64,000 nucleotides of DNA, taken from Velthaea sp965214335. GTDB lineage: Bacteria; Vulcanimicrobiota; Vulcanimicrobiia; Vulcanimicrobiales; Vulcanimicrobiaceae. Each line of letters opens with the position of its first letter. Within the stretch, counting starts at the first letter, position 1. Under the pieces are notes generated by a model. That model did not search any database and was not told the DNA's origin. It saw only the letters and a program-made list of their open reading frames with translations. The translations under genes were made by a program, and so were the position numbers. Location: NCBI GenBank assembly GCA_965214335.1, contig CBDCBO010000005.1:1178001-1242000 (forward strand), in the 5' to 3' direction. Positions 17,902 through 27,525 of this stretch are shown here, in pieces.

Positions 17902-19731
17902 GTGAACGCGACCACTACTGAAATCCTCAAGACGCTGGGCGACAATCCAACGATGGCAAAGACGTTGTCTACTGCTGCTAAACTTGATGCCGCCGGCGAC
18001 GACGGCCTGACAGCGATTCGTTACGCGATCCTGCGCAATATCACCGTCGAGCCGGGCTTGCCGGCCGCGATCAAGGTTGCTGCCGCCCAAACTGGTTTAA
18101 AGGCCGCGGTTCACCTTGGTGAATTTGATGCCGCGCAGCAGGAAGCGGGCGATGCCGCGGGCCCCATATATGGTTTTAAGCCCGACGTCATCGTTGTCGC
18201 ATTGCGATTGCACACGTTGGCACCACGGCTCGTTTCAAGCTTCACTGCGCTGGGCACACCCGAAATCGACGGCCTTGTCGAGGCAACGCTTCGGCGCATA
18301 TCGAGTGTGTTAACAACGCTTCGCGAGCACACGACGGCAATGATCTTAGTGCACAACTTCGAGCTGCCGGCGGCGCCGGGATTTGGTATACTCGATCCTC
18401 AACTTCCACATGGACAGCACGGGGTGATTCGGGCGCTCAACGCGCATATCACGCAGTGTGCCGCCGCGATCGACGCCTGCTTCGTTATTGACGTTGACCA
18501 CCTGCTGGCTACCGCCGGCTATGAAGCATCGCTTGACGACCGTTATTGGCACATCGGCCGAGCGCCGTACTCGTTCCTTTTCTTGCAGCGTCTCGCTCGT
18601 GAATATGTGAAATTCGCCGCGGCGTTGAAGGGCAAGGCCAAAAAATGTTTGGTTTTGGACTGTGACAATACGCTGTGGGGTGGAGTCGTCGGGGAGGAAG
18701 GGCTCAATGGCATCAAGCTGGGCGCTACGTATCCCGGGTCGGCATACGTAGCTTTCCAGTCGGCGATTCTCGATTTCTACAATCGCGGTGTTCTGCTCGC
18801 GATCAACTCGAAGAATAATTACGCCGACGCATACAGCGTGTTCGAGCGGCATCCGGATTCTCTGCTTCGGCCCGAGCATTTCGTATCGTTACAAATAAAT
18901 TGGGAAGATAAAGTCGCCAACCTGCGCAATATCGCACACGAACTGAACATCGGTCTCGACAGCTTGGTGTTTGTTGACGATAACGCCTTCGAATGTCAGT
19001 TCGTGCGCGAAACTCTTCCGGAAGTCACCGTTATCGAGCTTCCGGCTGAACCAACCCGATACGAGCGGTTGTTGCGCGCGTTCGGCGGCTTCGACACGTT
19101 GGCGCTGAGTGAAGAGGATCGCCGGCGCAGTTCCATGTATCGGTCGCAAGCACGTCGCTCGGAACTAAAAACGGCGAGCGGTACGATTGACGACTATCTT
19201 GCTTCCCTTCAAATGGTCCTGACGATTTCTCGCGCTAACGACTTCAGCGTTCCGCGTATCGCTCAGCTGACGCAAAAAACGAATCAATTCAACTTGACGA
19301 CGCGCCGCTATTCTGAAGGCGATATTGCAAGCATGATGTCCGACCGGGCTTGGCATTTGTACTATGCCGAACTTGAAGACATGTTCGACAAAGCCGGCAT
19401 CATCGCCGTAGCACTCGTCCACGATAACGGTGACGTCGCTCGCGTCGACTCTTTGCTCATGAGTTGCCGCGTCATCGGCCGCGGCGTCGAAACGGCACTG
19501 TTGCAGTATATCGGTAAGGATGCGTTCAAGCGCGGTCGTCTGTTGCTTACCGGCGAATATGTGCCGACTGCCAAAAACGAGCTTGTTAAAGATTTTTTTG
19601 AGGCCGCCGGGTTCACCCAGCGACCTGGATCGGACGGGCGATGGTGGGACTTGGACGCCCAAGCGCCGGCACGTACCGCGCCGACGTGGTTTCGCGAAAT
19701 CCGCACGACGGATGAAATGGTGGCAGTTTGA
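17902..19731 (+). CDS. FkbH-like HAD-IIIC phosphatase with C-terminal GNAT-like domain
   Basis: 609 residues, GTG start with GGGAGG 5 bases upstream. The N-terminal about 240 residues form an SGNH-like module; the HAD domain starts at LVLDCDNTLWGG (nucleophile D253, D255, T257) and has SKNN and VFVDDNAFE motifs. About 440-590 resembles the GNAT-like part of FkbH proteins (LTQKTNQFNLTTRRY, SLLMSCRVIGRGVE). FkbH proteins load a three-carbon unit from 1,3-bisphosphoglycerate onto a carrier protein as glyceryl-S-ACP. The next gene, overlapping by 4 bases, is a carrier protein, which strongly supports that role. Rare inside an exopolysaccharide operon. Confidence 0.88.
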   Translation: MNATTTEILKTLGDNPTMAKTLSTAAKLDAAGDDGLTAIRYAILRNITVEPGLPAAIKVAAAQTGLKAAVHLGEFDAAQQEAGDAAGPIYGFKPDVIVVALRLHTLAPRLVSSFTALGTPEIDGLVEATLRRISSVLTTLREHTTAMILVHNFELPAAPGFGILDPQLPHGQHGVIRALNAHITQCAAAIDACFVIDVDHLLATAGYEASLDDRYWHIGRAPYSFLFLQRLAREYVKFAAALKGKAKKCLVLDCDNTLWGGVVGEEGLNGIKLGATYPGSAYVAFQSAILDFYNRGVLLAINSKNNYADAYSVFERHPDSLLRPEHFVSLQINWEDKVANLRNIAHELNIGLDSLVFVDDNAFECQFVRETLPEVTVIELPAEPTRYERLLRAFGGFDTLALSEEDRRRSSMYRSQARRSELKTASGTIDDYLASLQMVLTISRANDFSVPRIAQLTQKTNQFNLTTRRYSEGDIASMMSDRAWHLYYAELEDMFDKAGIIAVALVHDNGDVARVDSLLMSCRVIGRGVETALLQYIGKDAFKRGRLLLTGEYVPTAKNELVKDFFEAAGFTQRPGSDGRWWDLDAQAPARTAPTWFREIRTTDEMVAV

Positions 19732-19967
19732 TTACGCTCGACGCACGGCTCAAGGAAGTGTTCGCGGATGCCTTTGAGTTGAGTCCCGACCAAATCGACG
19801 AGAGTATGACGATCGACAATACGGCGGGCTGGGACTCGATGCGCTCGATAACACTTTCTTTTAGTCTCGAACAAGCTTTCGATGTCGAGTTCACCGACCG
19901 CGAACTCATGACGATCGAAAGCTACTTGTCGATTCGAGCGCTCTTAGTCGACAAGGGTGTTGCATAA
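19728..19967 (+). CDS. Acyl carrier protein
   Basis: 79 residues; TTG start overlapping the stop of the FkbH-like gene (TTGA). The helix I/loop pattern (LKEVFADAFELSPDQIDESMTID) and the phosphopantetheine site GWDSM, with Ser 37, are those of a stand-alone acyl or peptidyl carrier protein. It is acidic overall. Overlaps on both sides show that it is co-translated with the FkbH-like protein and the acyltransferase. It would carry the FkbH-derived unit on its phosphopantetheine arm; this is inferred from known FkbH/ACP pairs in polyketide pathways. Confidence 0.9.
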   Translation: MITLDARLKEVFADAFELSPDQIDESMTIDNTAGWDSMRSITLSFSLEQAFDVEFTDRELMTIESYLSIRALLVDKGVA

Positions 19968-20469
19968 TCGGCACGCAACCGCCCAGAGCGTGAATGCTTT
20001 CGCGGCTCTCAAACGCGCTGTATCGCCTGGTCACTTGTGGTATTACAGCACCAAAGCCTATCAAGCAAAGCTCTACCCACTGGCGTGGCTCATCAAGGCG
20101 GTGTCATTCGTTCTCTTCAAATCCGTTCTGTGCGTCCAATGTCGAATCGAAGAAGACATTTACCTGGTCCACATGGGTCTAGGTTGTGTGATCCACCCCA
20201 ATGTAACGATCGGCAAACGCGTCAAATTATTCCATCATGTGTCCATGGCTGCCGAAACACCGCCGGGTTCCGCTTCCCGCATCATTATTGAAGACGATGT
20301 CGTGATCGGCATTCATGCGATCATCATCGGAAACGACGAAGGTGGCATCCGAATCGGGAAGGGCGCGGTCATTGGTGCCGGAGCGATTGTAAACCGTGAC
20401 GTTCCTGCCGGCGCCGTCGTGTTGCCAATGCCGGCGCGACCGGTAAAGATGGTCAAGTCGTACGATTAA
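19957..20469 (+). CDS. Left-handed beta-helix acyltransferase (serine acetyltransferase-like)
   Basis: 170 residues from a GTG that overlaps the end of the carrier-protein gene by 11 bases. The C-terminal two thirds are hexapeptide repeats (IHPNVTIGKRVKLFHHV, IIEDDVVIGIHAIIIG, IRIGKGAVIGAGAIV) ending in the DVPAGAVVLPMPARPVK cap typical of CysE/NodL/Wbb relatives. A hydrophobic N-terminal segment (about 38-62, LAWLIKAVSFVLF) could hold it at the membrane. It may move an acetyl group, or the unit carried on the neighbouring ACP, to a sugar; the second option is inference from gene order. Confidence 0.82.
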   Translation: MLHNRHATAQSVNAFAALKRAVSPGHLWYYSTKAYQAKLYPLAWLIKAVSFVLFKSVLCVQCRIEEDIYLVHMGLGCVIHPNVTIGKRVKLFHHVSMAAETPPGSASRIIIEDDVVIGIHAIIIGNDEGGIRIGKGAVIGAGAIVNRDVPAGAVVLPMPARPVKMVKSYD

Positions 20470-20512
20470 CAGTTATGCGGACGGTCGTACCGGGCTGGTT
20501 TAAGCGGATCGG

Positions 20513-22579
20513 TTATTTCGTTCGATGGCGCAGCGAGCGGGCGTAGAGATAGAAGCGATCGACCGCGATGCCAAGTCGTGCATTGCCGAATAACGCGACC
20601 AGATACGCGCGCGGCCAAAGTGAGTGTTTATAGCCGACGCTAATGGCGCGCAATTGGCGCAGCGGCTTGCCTCGCTGGGGCAACTCCACAATTGCCTGAC
20701 TCTGCGTTGCGGCAAACGAGTCGATGTGTTTAAGACGCCCGATGGCCCGAACTTCGGCAAGCGACGGACGATCGACCAGCCGCCGAATCGCTGCAAACGC
20801 GTCGGCGGCGCCGATCCGAGCCGCCGGAAACGGCGCAAATAGCTCGAGATACCGATGCGTTAGCTGTGCTGCCTGGCTCTGCATCAACTGCGCGACTGCA
20901 CTCCGGGCCTGGCCGTCGTCATCTTGCGGCTCGTATATGGCCGCAGGGGCGCCGGCGTGCTGCTCGTACGCCGCGACCGAGCCGTGATCGGCGGTGGTGA
21001 TGAGTTCGATAATCTCAACGCAGCGGTACAGCGCCTTCACGCGCTTGGTATGCGTTTTATCGGCAAGCCATCCGTACATTGGACCTTTATCGAGAGTCGT
21101 TAGATCATCGGGAAATGCTCCAATGTAATAGCCGCAGATCTGCGCTGGAATGTGCTCGCGGTCAAGGAGCCGCTCGAGAGCCCGCTGCAAAGAACCGTGC
21201 CAGCCGACGTCGCACAGAGCGATCGGCTTGCCCCCCAGGCAGTCTACCGTTTCAAGATAGCGCAAAAGCATCTGCCGCTCGGTTTGCGCGCGGGCGATGA
21301 TGATTGGGGCTAGCGCGCGCAGAAGGACCGCAAGCCGCGGATCTTTAGACGTTATGCGCTCGGTCGGCGATAGTTGCGCCGCTTCGATTTCAGTCGCAGC
21401 GTCGGCCACCGATAAGCCGATCCGGGTAAGATATTTCGCGACCGGAATCGGCATCATGCTGCGTGACAAGAAACGGACGTCGACGACGTCCATACGTTCG
21501 ACGCTGGGGAACGCGAGTGTCCGCCGTGAGACTTCGAGATATGCTGACGGCGGAAGTGCCGGACCCGCGCGCGCGATCTCGTCGTACAGTCGTTTGAGCG
21601 CGAGGCCGTCACGCGCGCAGAACAACACCCGAGCCGGCTTAGCGTCTTGGACCAGCGCCGCCAGCCACTGACAGAAGCCGAACAAGAGTGGAAATGCGAT
21701 TTCGCTTCCGAGCGAAGCCCACAGCCGATCATCCGCAGGCGATGGTTGCGTCGCGCGCAAACCGGCGGCGACGGAGCGAGCCAATTGTGCTTCGGTACGA
21801 ACCGGACCCAGGTCGTGCCGCTGAATACTGCGCAGGGCCGGCCGATACCACATGCCACGGATGTGCGCCTTACGCGCGTTGAGGACATCGGCTGCGAGAT
21901 TATCGCCGATATGATAGATCGCGCCCGTTGGACGACGCGGACGTGTGTGCACCTCAGCGAAAAGCGATCCGCTGCGTTTGGTTTTGCGGAAGCTCGCCGA
22001 GGTGATGACCGCAAGCGGCTCGCTGTAACCGCTGTTGTGTAGGAGCGCGCGAACGATGTCGGGCGAGAAGTAGGTATCGGACGTAAATATCACCGGTACG
22101 GCATGTTCGGTTAACAGCGCGTATAGTGCAAGAATGACCGGATTCGCGACCACAAGCCGCTGCTCGCACCACAATTCTTCGGCTTTGAGTTGGTCCCGGT
22201 CGAGCGCCGAGAACGAGTCGTCGAAGCAAGCGTAAATATCGTCGAGCGAGACTTCCTCGATACCCAGCACCGCCGCTCGCTCGCGGCTTACGCGCTCGGC
22301 CCGGGAGCGAGCTCCAGCTGTTCTCGCGAGCGCCGAATCGATATCCTCGATTGCCTTCGCATCGGTGCGACGCTGCAGCCAGCGCCATGCCGCCAAACTG
22401 TGCACGTCGGCTGGTCGTGCAATGCTTCGAAGGACGGCAGTATCGAAGACATCGAACGAGACGAGCGAAGCGGCGAGCAAGAGCCGCTGCTGCCTCGATG
22501 TCACGGTATTGCCGAGCCGATGCGTCCCTAAGGTGACATAGTATCCGGCCGTGACCGCGCGCGATACGAACGTCTTCAC
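20513..22579 (-). CDS. HAD-superfamily hydrolase-like protein of polysaccharide loci (COG5610 type)
   Basis: About 688 residues from the GTG at 22579, which has GAGG 6 bases upstream; a TTG at 22627 would add 16 residues. The HAD core starts at VSFDVFDT (about residue 40 counting from the GTG), continues with VIFTSDTYFS and ends with the IYHIGDNLAADV motif, so all HAD motifs are visible. The C-terminal 400 residues form a second, unassigned domain (LFCARDGLALKRLYD, LCDVGWHGSLQRAL) that is typical of this group. Such proteins occur beside glycosyltransferases in capsule loci; the substrate is unknown. Confidence 0.75.
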   Translation of the reverse strand: MKTFVSRAVTAGYYVTLGTHRLGNTVTSRQQRLLLAASLVSFDVFDTAVLRSIARPADVHSLAAWRWLQRRTDAKAIEDIDSALARTAGARSRAERVSRERAAVLGIEEVSLDDIYACFDDSFSALDRDQLKAEELWCEQRLVVANPVILALYALLTEHAVPVIFTSDTYFSPDIVRALLHNSGYSEPLAVITSASFRKTKRSGSLFAEVHTRPRRPTGAIYHIGDNLAADVLNARKAHIRGMWYRPALRSIQRHDLGPVRTEAQLARSVAAGLRATQPSPADDRLWASLGSEIAFPLLFGFCQWLAALVQDAKPARVLFCARDGLALKRLYDEIARAGPALPPSAYLEVSRRTLAFPSVERMDVVDVRFLSRSMMPIPVAKYLTRIGLSVADAATEIEAAQLSPTERITSKDPRLAVLLRALAPIIIARAQTERQMLLRYLETVDCLGGKPIALCDVGWHGSLQRALERLLDREHIPAQICGYYIGAFPDDLTTLDKGPMYGWLADKTHTKRVKALYRCVEIIELITTADHGSVAAYEQHAGAPAAIYEPQDDDGQARSAVAQLMQSQAAQLTHRYLELFAPFPAARIGAADAFAAIRRLVDRPSLAEVRAIGRLKHIDSFAATQSQAIVELPQRGKPLRQLRAISVGYKHSLWPRAYLVALFGNARLGIAVDRFYLYARSLRHRTK

Positions 22580-22652
22580 TCCAGTCCTCACTTCTATGAA
22601 TTGCAAGATCGCCGGCCGCTCGCACAACCAGCCCGCGCTGCGGATGCAGCGG

Positions 22653-23756
22653 CTACTTACCTACCAGCACTTCGGTGAGCGCGTTAGCGAAGGCTTCCTC
22701 GAAGCGTTCAAAGGAAAACGTCTGCGCGTGTTCGACAATTCGTCTAAAATCAAAACTAAGCGCCTCAAAGCGCTCGATCGCGTCAACGAAAGCATCGACG
22801 GTTTGCTCCGTCGCGAATACGCCTGTTGCGCCATCGACAACCGTCTCAAGAGCTCCGCCTTTTCCGTACGCGATGACGGGCCGGCCGCATGCCATCATCT
22901 CAACCGGAGTCATGCCGAAATCCTCAAATCCGGGAAAAATTAGCGCTCGCGCGCCGCGCATGAGTTCGATGAGTCGTTCATCGGAGACGTGTCCGAGATA
23001 GTCGACGTGCTTATCATGCAAACCGGCTTTTTCGGGGCCCGTCCCGACAATGACGAGTCTGCGCTGCAAGCGCCCCGTAGCAGCAATCGCGATGTCGACC
23101 CGCTTATACGGAACGAGTCGCGAAGCGACTAAGTAATAGTCGCCCGCGACTGTTTCTTCGCCGGCTCCAAAGCGGGCGGTATCGATGGCCGGATAAACGA
23201 TGCGACTATCGCGCCGGTAGTGGCGAAAAATCCGGTCGCGGGTGGTCGCACTATTGGCCAGGAAAAGATCGACCCGACCGGCAGTCACATAGTCCCATTC
23301 GCGTAGTTTCGAAAGTGACCGTGCTGCCAGCGGCCGTAGCGGCGCCGGCAAGCCATCGAGTTCCTCCCAAGTTCGTTCCCAGAGCGCGCGCATCGGCGTA
23401 TGGCAATAGCAGATGTGACGCTGTTCGCTGGTTCGTAAAATGCCTTTGGCCGCCGTGTGATGCGAGGAAATGACGACGTCGAAATTACGTAAGTCAATGC
23501 TTTCAACCGCGGCCGGATAGAGCGGCAAAAGCCAACGGTGGCGACGGGCGGCGCCGGGAATATTTTGTAGAAACGATGGAACGACGCGATGGGCGATCTG
23601 CGCCGGCCCCGTCTGGGCTGAATACAGCACCGCATAAATTGGGGCGTCGGGAAAGATGCGCGCCAATACGTCTGCGACGATTTTTTCCGCACCGCCCCGT
23701 TGAACCAGCGGATCTGACACGATTGCAACCCGGGGGAAACCCGAACGTGTTCTCAC
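22653..23756 (-). CDS. GT4 glycosyltransferase
   Basis: About 367 residues. I chose the GTG at 23756 because it forms a GTGA overlap with the upstream stop, as in many genes here; a TTG at 23765 is also possible. The GT-B pattern is clear: VQRGGAEKIVADVL near the start, ISSHHTAAKG, CYCHTPMRALWE, YLVASRLVPYKRVDIAI in the second domain, and the donor-site FPGFEDFGMTPVEMMACGRPVIAYGKGG. The closest named relatives are mannosyltransferases of the WbaZ kind, but the sugar cannot be fixed from the sequence. Confidence 0.9.
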   Translation of the reverse strand: MRTRSGFPRVAIVSDPLVQRGGAEKIVADVLARIFPDAPIYAVLYSAQTGPAQIAHRVVPSFLQNIPGAARRHRWLLPLYPAAVESIDLRNFDVVISSHHTAAKGILRTSEQRHICYCHTPMRALWERTWEELDGLPAPLRPLAARSLSKLREWDYVTAGRVDLFLANSATTRDRIFRHYRRDSRIVYPAIDTARFGAGEETVAGDYYLVASRLVPYKRVDIAIAATGRLQRRLVIVGTGPEKAGLHDKHVDYLGHVSDERLIELMRGARALIFPGFEDFGMTPVEMMACGRPVIAYGKGGALETVVDGATGVFATEQTVDAFVDAIERFEALSFDFRRIVEHAQTFSFERFEEAFANALTEVLVGK

Positions 23757-24880
23757 GCTGCACAACGGCGTAAGATGTCAGCTACATTGCGTGCGTGCAC
23801 CGATGCTGCAAATCGGTCGCTGCCTGCGCGGGCTGCCTGGCCTTCCGTTCGCCGCAGCGTTGCATCGCACGCGAGCGCCAAAACAGCAGCGTTGAATGCG
23901 GTCTGGTCGCCGGCGTGAATCAAGCGTCCGTCGACACCGTCCCGAATGATGTCGGCCGCGCCTCCATCATCGAACGCGACCGTCGCCACTCCGGCGGCGG
24001 CAGCTTCGACGATGGAGCGCCCGAACGGTTCTCGTTCCGAACAGTTGCAGTGAATGTCGAGTGCGGCGTAGGCGATGCGCGGGTCCGCTTGCCACGGTAT
24101 AAACGTCGTCCGATCGGCAATTCCGAGAGTCGCTGCGAGCCGGTGCAGTTCAGGTACAAAATCTTCATCGCGAAAGCGCGCCTCGCCGACGATAACACAG
24201 CGGACGGGCTGTTCTTTGTGTGCCGCCGCAACCGCCTGCAGAAAGCGGTCGTGACCTTTCCAGCGATTGATGCGTCCGACGATACCGATGAGCGGCGCGT
24301 CGTCATTGGGAATTCCCAACTGGGCGCGAGCCGTCGCGCGTTCGGGTACATGCTCGTATTGGGTTAGTTCAACCGGATTCCAGACGACGTTGGTGCGCGG
24401 CAAACGATACCAGCTTGCCGAAGCTCGAGAGATTGCAATACGTTCGCGCGAACAGCTCAATGCGACGCCGCGCAAAGCGAGGCGCCCGACGCCGCCGACC
24501 ATGTCACGGAGATGCATGACGACAGGAATGCCGCGCAACCGGGCTGCTGGTGCCGCCATGAGGTGCGCTTTGACGGTATTGGTATGCACCAGATCGACGC
24601 GCAGATGGCCGAGCACGTTGGCAAGTGCTGCCAGCGTCGCCGGCATCGCCGTTAGCGATGCGAGCGGAAGCCGCTCGCGCGTGGCGGATCGCAAGCGTGC
24701 GGAAATCGGTACCACATTGGTCGAGTAGCCGGCATCTCGCATGCGTTGCGCAAACTCGCCGTCTTCGAATAGAACAAGTAATGGTTCGATATCGGCCGGC
24801 AGATATTTAAGAAGGAGCGTGAGGCTTTCTTGAGCACCGCCGGGCTTCGCTCCCGCCTGATCGACGAATGCTACGCGCAT
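23753..24880 (-). CDS. GT4 glycosyltransferase
   Basis: 375 residues from an ATG. The N-terminal domain begins VAFVDQAGAKPGGAQESL. The C-terminal domain has IGIVGRINRWKGHDRFLQA and the donor-binding segment NCSEREPFGRSIVEAAAAGVATVAFDDGG, with the EX7E spacing of GT4 enzymes (E in SERE and IVEA). First gene of a three-gene minus-strand operon with the next GT4 and the HAD protein. Specific sugar unknown. Confidence 0.9.
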   Translation of the reverse strand: MRVAFVDQAGAKPGGAQESLTLLLKYLPADIEPLLVLFEDGEFAQRMRDAGYSTNVVPISARLRSATRERLPLASLTAMPATLAALANVLGHLRVDLVHTNTVKAHLMAAPAARLRGIPVVMHLRDMVGGVGRLALRGVALSCSRERIAISRASASWYRLPRTNVVWNPVELTQYEHVPERATARAQLGIPNDDAPLIGIVGRINRWKGHDRFLQAVAAAHKEQPVRCVIVGEARFRDEDFVPELHRLAATLGIADRTTFIPWQADPRIAYAALDIHCNCSEREPFGRSIVEAAAAGVATVAFDDGGAADIIRDGVDGRLIHAGDQTAFNAAVLALACDATLRRTEGQAARAGSDRFAASVHARNVADILRRCAA

Positions 24881-25183
24881 CGGCGAACGCTGCGCGGTCG
24901 AGCCGGACGATGAAAACGATTTCGAATGATTTCCCCAATTCAGGCGATCACGCCACGCAACCTCGTAACTGAAATCGGTGCAGCTTTCCTAACGGTAGCG
25001 CGTCATCGAACGTTTCGGCCGGCTCGGTACCGGAACATTGCGAGCATTCCAGGTTCGCGTTCGTCGTTCTTGAAGTGGTTTGACGCAATGACAGTAGAGC
25101 CTTGCATGCGCCAAAAACATTCGCCAACGGTCGTTGATTGCAAAGTTTGTCGTGCCTGATTCTTACGGAGATTTTTTGCCCTG
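24881..25183. other. Intergenic region between divergent glycosyltransferase genes
   Basis: About 300 bases without a credible gene. It should contain promoters for both the minus-strand three-gene operon and the plus-strand GT4 gene. A TTGACG occurs near 25079 but no good -10 follows at the right spacing. Confidence 0.4.
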
Positions 25184-26359
25184 GTGAAGAGTGGCCGAAA
25201 CATCTTTATCATTCATCCTTCGCCGTTACTAACCGATCATCAAGCACACGGTGATGGATTGTTGGCCTATCGGTTCATCTGCGAATTGGCGGCGCGCGGC
25301 AATCGTTTGAGCGTGGCGTGCGAGGCCGTTGAATTAAGCGGGCCATTACCCGCCAACATAAAATTATTTCCGATCCGGCTTCTCACGCGCCGATTCGGGC
25401 TGGTTCAACGCGTAGAATACGCGTGGCGTGTCCGCAGAGTATTCGAACGATTGAACCGCTTGGACCGCTTCGATCTCGCCCATCAGCTCAATCCGGTATT
25501 TGCCGGTTTGTCGCTCGGATTCGTCGGCAGCCGCGTTCCGCTCGTGCTCGGACCGTACGTTGCTCACTGGCCGTTCGCTCGCTCGTCAAGACTCAAATCG
25601 TGGCTACTCGATGCGATTGGACGCTTTCAGCAAAACTATGCCGACGCCATACTCATATCCGGTGCGGCAGCCGGAGGCCGGATTCTTGGCCGGCGCGTCC
25701 GGGCGCACAATACTTTCACCGTGCCCTACGGAATCGACCTCACGATGTTTCCGCAAGCCCCGCCGCCGGTGGGCGACCCGGTCATTCTTTATCTAGCAGG
25801 TCTCTCGGCTCGTAAAGGCATTCTGATCTTGCTCGAGGCCTTCGACTTGGTTGCCGCGCGTTTACCGAATGTCCGATTAGTCGTCGGCGGCGACGGCCCC
25901 GAGCGCAGCGTCGCTCAAGCAAGGGCGGCGAAAAGTCCGTTCCGTGACCGGATCGAGATCATTGGCGCTGTCGCACGCCGTGACGTCCCTGCCACCTTGG
26001 CGGCCTGCGCGGTATTTTGCTTGTCGTCATATTCCGAGCCGTATGGCATGAGCCTCATCGAAGCGATGGCGACCGGCAGGCCCGTCGTCGCTACTGCCGC
26101 AGGTGGGCCGGTTGATGTGGTCGACCCGCGGGGCGGCGTGCTGGTACCGCCAGGCGACGCAGCAGCCTTGGCCGATGGCTTGCTGACGGTGCTTCGCGAT
26201 CCGGCTGTCGCGCAGCGGATGGGTGAGTTCAATCGGCAGGCAATGCTTGCTTTCGGCTGGCCGGCGGTTGTCGACCGGCTCGAAGCCGTATACGACGCGG
26301 TAACCGCTACGCCGGCCTCGGCTGACGACGAGCGGGAAGTTGCCGCAAAGGCGGGGTAG
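25184..26359 (+). CDS. GT4 glycosyltransferase
   Basis: 391 residues, GTG start; the only purine-rich stretch upstream (ACGGAG) is rather far. The GT-B layout is clear: HQAHGDGLLAYRF in the acceptor domain, VPYGIDLTMF at the hinge, LYLAGLSARKGILILLEAF, and SSYSEPYGMSLIEAMATGRPVVATAAGG with the EX7E pair. A stand-alone gene, convergent with the following GT2 gene. Role: one glycosyl transfer in assembly of the repeat unit. Confidence 0.88.
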   Translation: MKSGRNIFIIHPSPLLTDHQAHGDGLLAYRFICELAARGNRLSVACEAVELSGPLPANIKLFPIRLLTRRFGLVQRVEYAWRVRRVFERLNRLDRFDLAHQLNPVFAGLSLGFVGSRVPLVLGPYVAHWPFARSSRLKSWLLDAIGRFQQNYADAILISGAAAGGRILGRRVRAHNTFTVPYGIDLTMFPQAPPPVGDPVILYLAGLSARKGILILLEAFDLVAARLPNVRLVVGGDGPERSVAQARAAKSPFRDRIEIIGAVARRDVPATLAACAVFCLSSYSEPYGMSLIEAMATGRPVVATAAGGPVDVVDPRGGVLVPPGDAAALADGLLTVLRDPAVAQRMGEFNRQAMLAFGWPAVVDRLEAVYDAVTATPASADDEREVAAKAG

Positions 26360-26368
26360 CCGGCGCTC

Positions 26369-27328
26369 CTATGAGTTGCCGGGCGACGGCTTAGCCGCTC
26401 GCGTCGCATTTGATCGCACGTCCCGAAACGCAGCGAGCCGGCCTTGCGCCGCAGTGCGGAACTTTCTAAGGGCAAAAGCTCCTTCGGACGGTAAGAAACG
26501 AATGCACTGCGCCAGCCCCGGCGTTGCACGAGTCCCGATCGTCATTGCCCAGATGAAGAAGACGGAGCATCCAAGCGGCGATAATTGGTCCATCCGAATG
26601 AGCGTTTCATTATATGCCATATTCTCCATTGCCAATGGATTGAACGTATTGCGTTGGTCCTCGTCAAAGCGCTTGGCCAAGTAGTGATCGACGACAACCG
26701 CCGGATCGTAGAGCAGCTTCCAGCCCGCGCGCCGGACGGCAATTCCTAAACTAATCTCCCAGTGCACTTGGGCGCCGGTTCCGCGCAGTCGTCGATCGAA
26801 GCCGATGTCGCGGATCGCACGAACGAGATACGAGCCGTTAACGCCCTTGATGACGTCCACCTCGCGCGGTTCGCCAAAGCCCAGATGGTGATTGCCGACA
26901 TGTTTTCCAACCAACGGTACTCTGCCGACGATCGAGGCTTGCCCATTTTGAAGCGTGTCGCCGACGAACATCCGATCGCGACCGCCAACCCCGCCGAGAT
27001 CGGGCCGGCGCTCGAAATGACTTACGATCCTCTGTGTCCAGTCCGAATGCGGTGCCGCATCATCATCGGTGATCGCAACGATGTCGCTCTCGGCGGCGGC
27101 GAGGCCCGCGTTGAGCGCCTGCACTTGGCCCGGAACGTCAACAATGACCGGCCGTATGCCGCGTTCGGCAGCACCGATATGTTCGAGTAGCGCGAATGTT
27201 TCTTGATCTGTGTCGCGTACGATGACGATCAATTCATCGGGCTGGCGAATCTGGCGCGCTAAAGCGTCGAGACAGCGCCGTAAATCCTCGGGTCGCTTAT
27301 ATGTCGGAACTAAAACGCTTATGCGCAT
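26369..27328 (-). CDS. GT2 glycosyltransferase
   Basis: 319 residues. The frame is open further upstream to 27541, but the ATG at 27328 directly precedes the first strand of the GT-A fold and has GGAAAGG upstream, so I place the start there. Motifs: ISVLVPTYKRPEDLRRCLDAL, the nucleotide-binding region, and the DxD-like ITDDDAAPH. Further on are an acceptor-loop region with HYLAKRFDEDQRN and a short hydrophobic segment. Sugar specificity unknown. Confidence 0.88.
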   Translation of the reverse strand: MRISVLVPTYKRPEDLRRCLDALARQIRQPDELIVIVRDTDQETFALLEHIGAAERGIRPVIVDVPGQVQALNAGLAAAESDIVAITDDDAAPHSDWTQRIVSHFERRPDLGGVGGRDRMFVGDTLQNGQASIVGRVPLVGKHVGNHHLGFGEPREVDVIKGVNGSYLVRAIRDIGFDRRLRGTGAQVHWEISLGIAVRRAGWKLLYDPAVVVDHYLAKRFDEDQRNTFNPLAMENMAYNETLIRMDQLSPLGCSVFFIWAMTIGTRATPGLAQCIRFLPSEGAFALRKFRTAAQGRLAAFRDVRSNATRAAKPSPGNS

Positions 27329-27525
27329 GCCGTGCACCTTTCCGGCGTAGCGAACGATCGTGTAGCAGTCGCATCGCGCGAAACGCGAGCGCGGCGACGA
27401 CCGTCGTTGTAACTGCAGACTGCCGCGAATTATTACCTGTATTTCGCTGCACGCCCTTGCTCGAAATAACAACCGCATCGTTAGCGTGGAGGAGAAACTT
27501 ACATTCCGGCGGTTGCATAGCGTGC

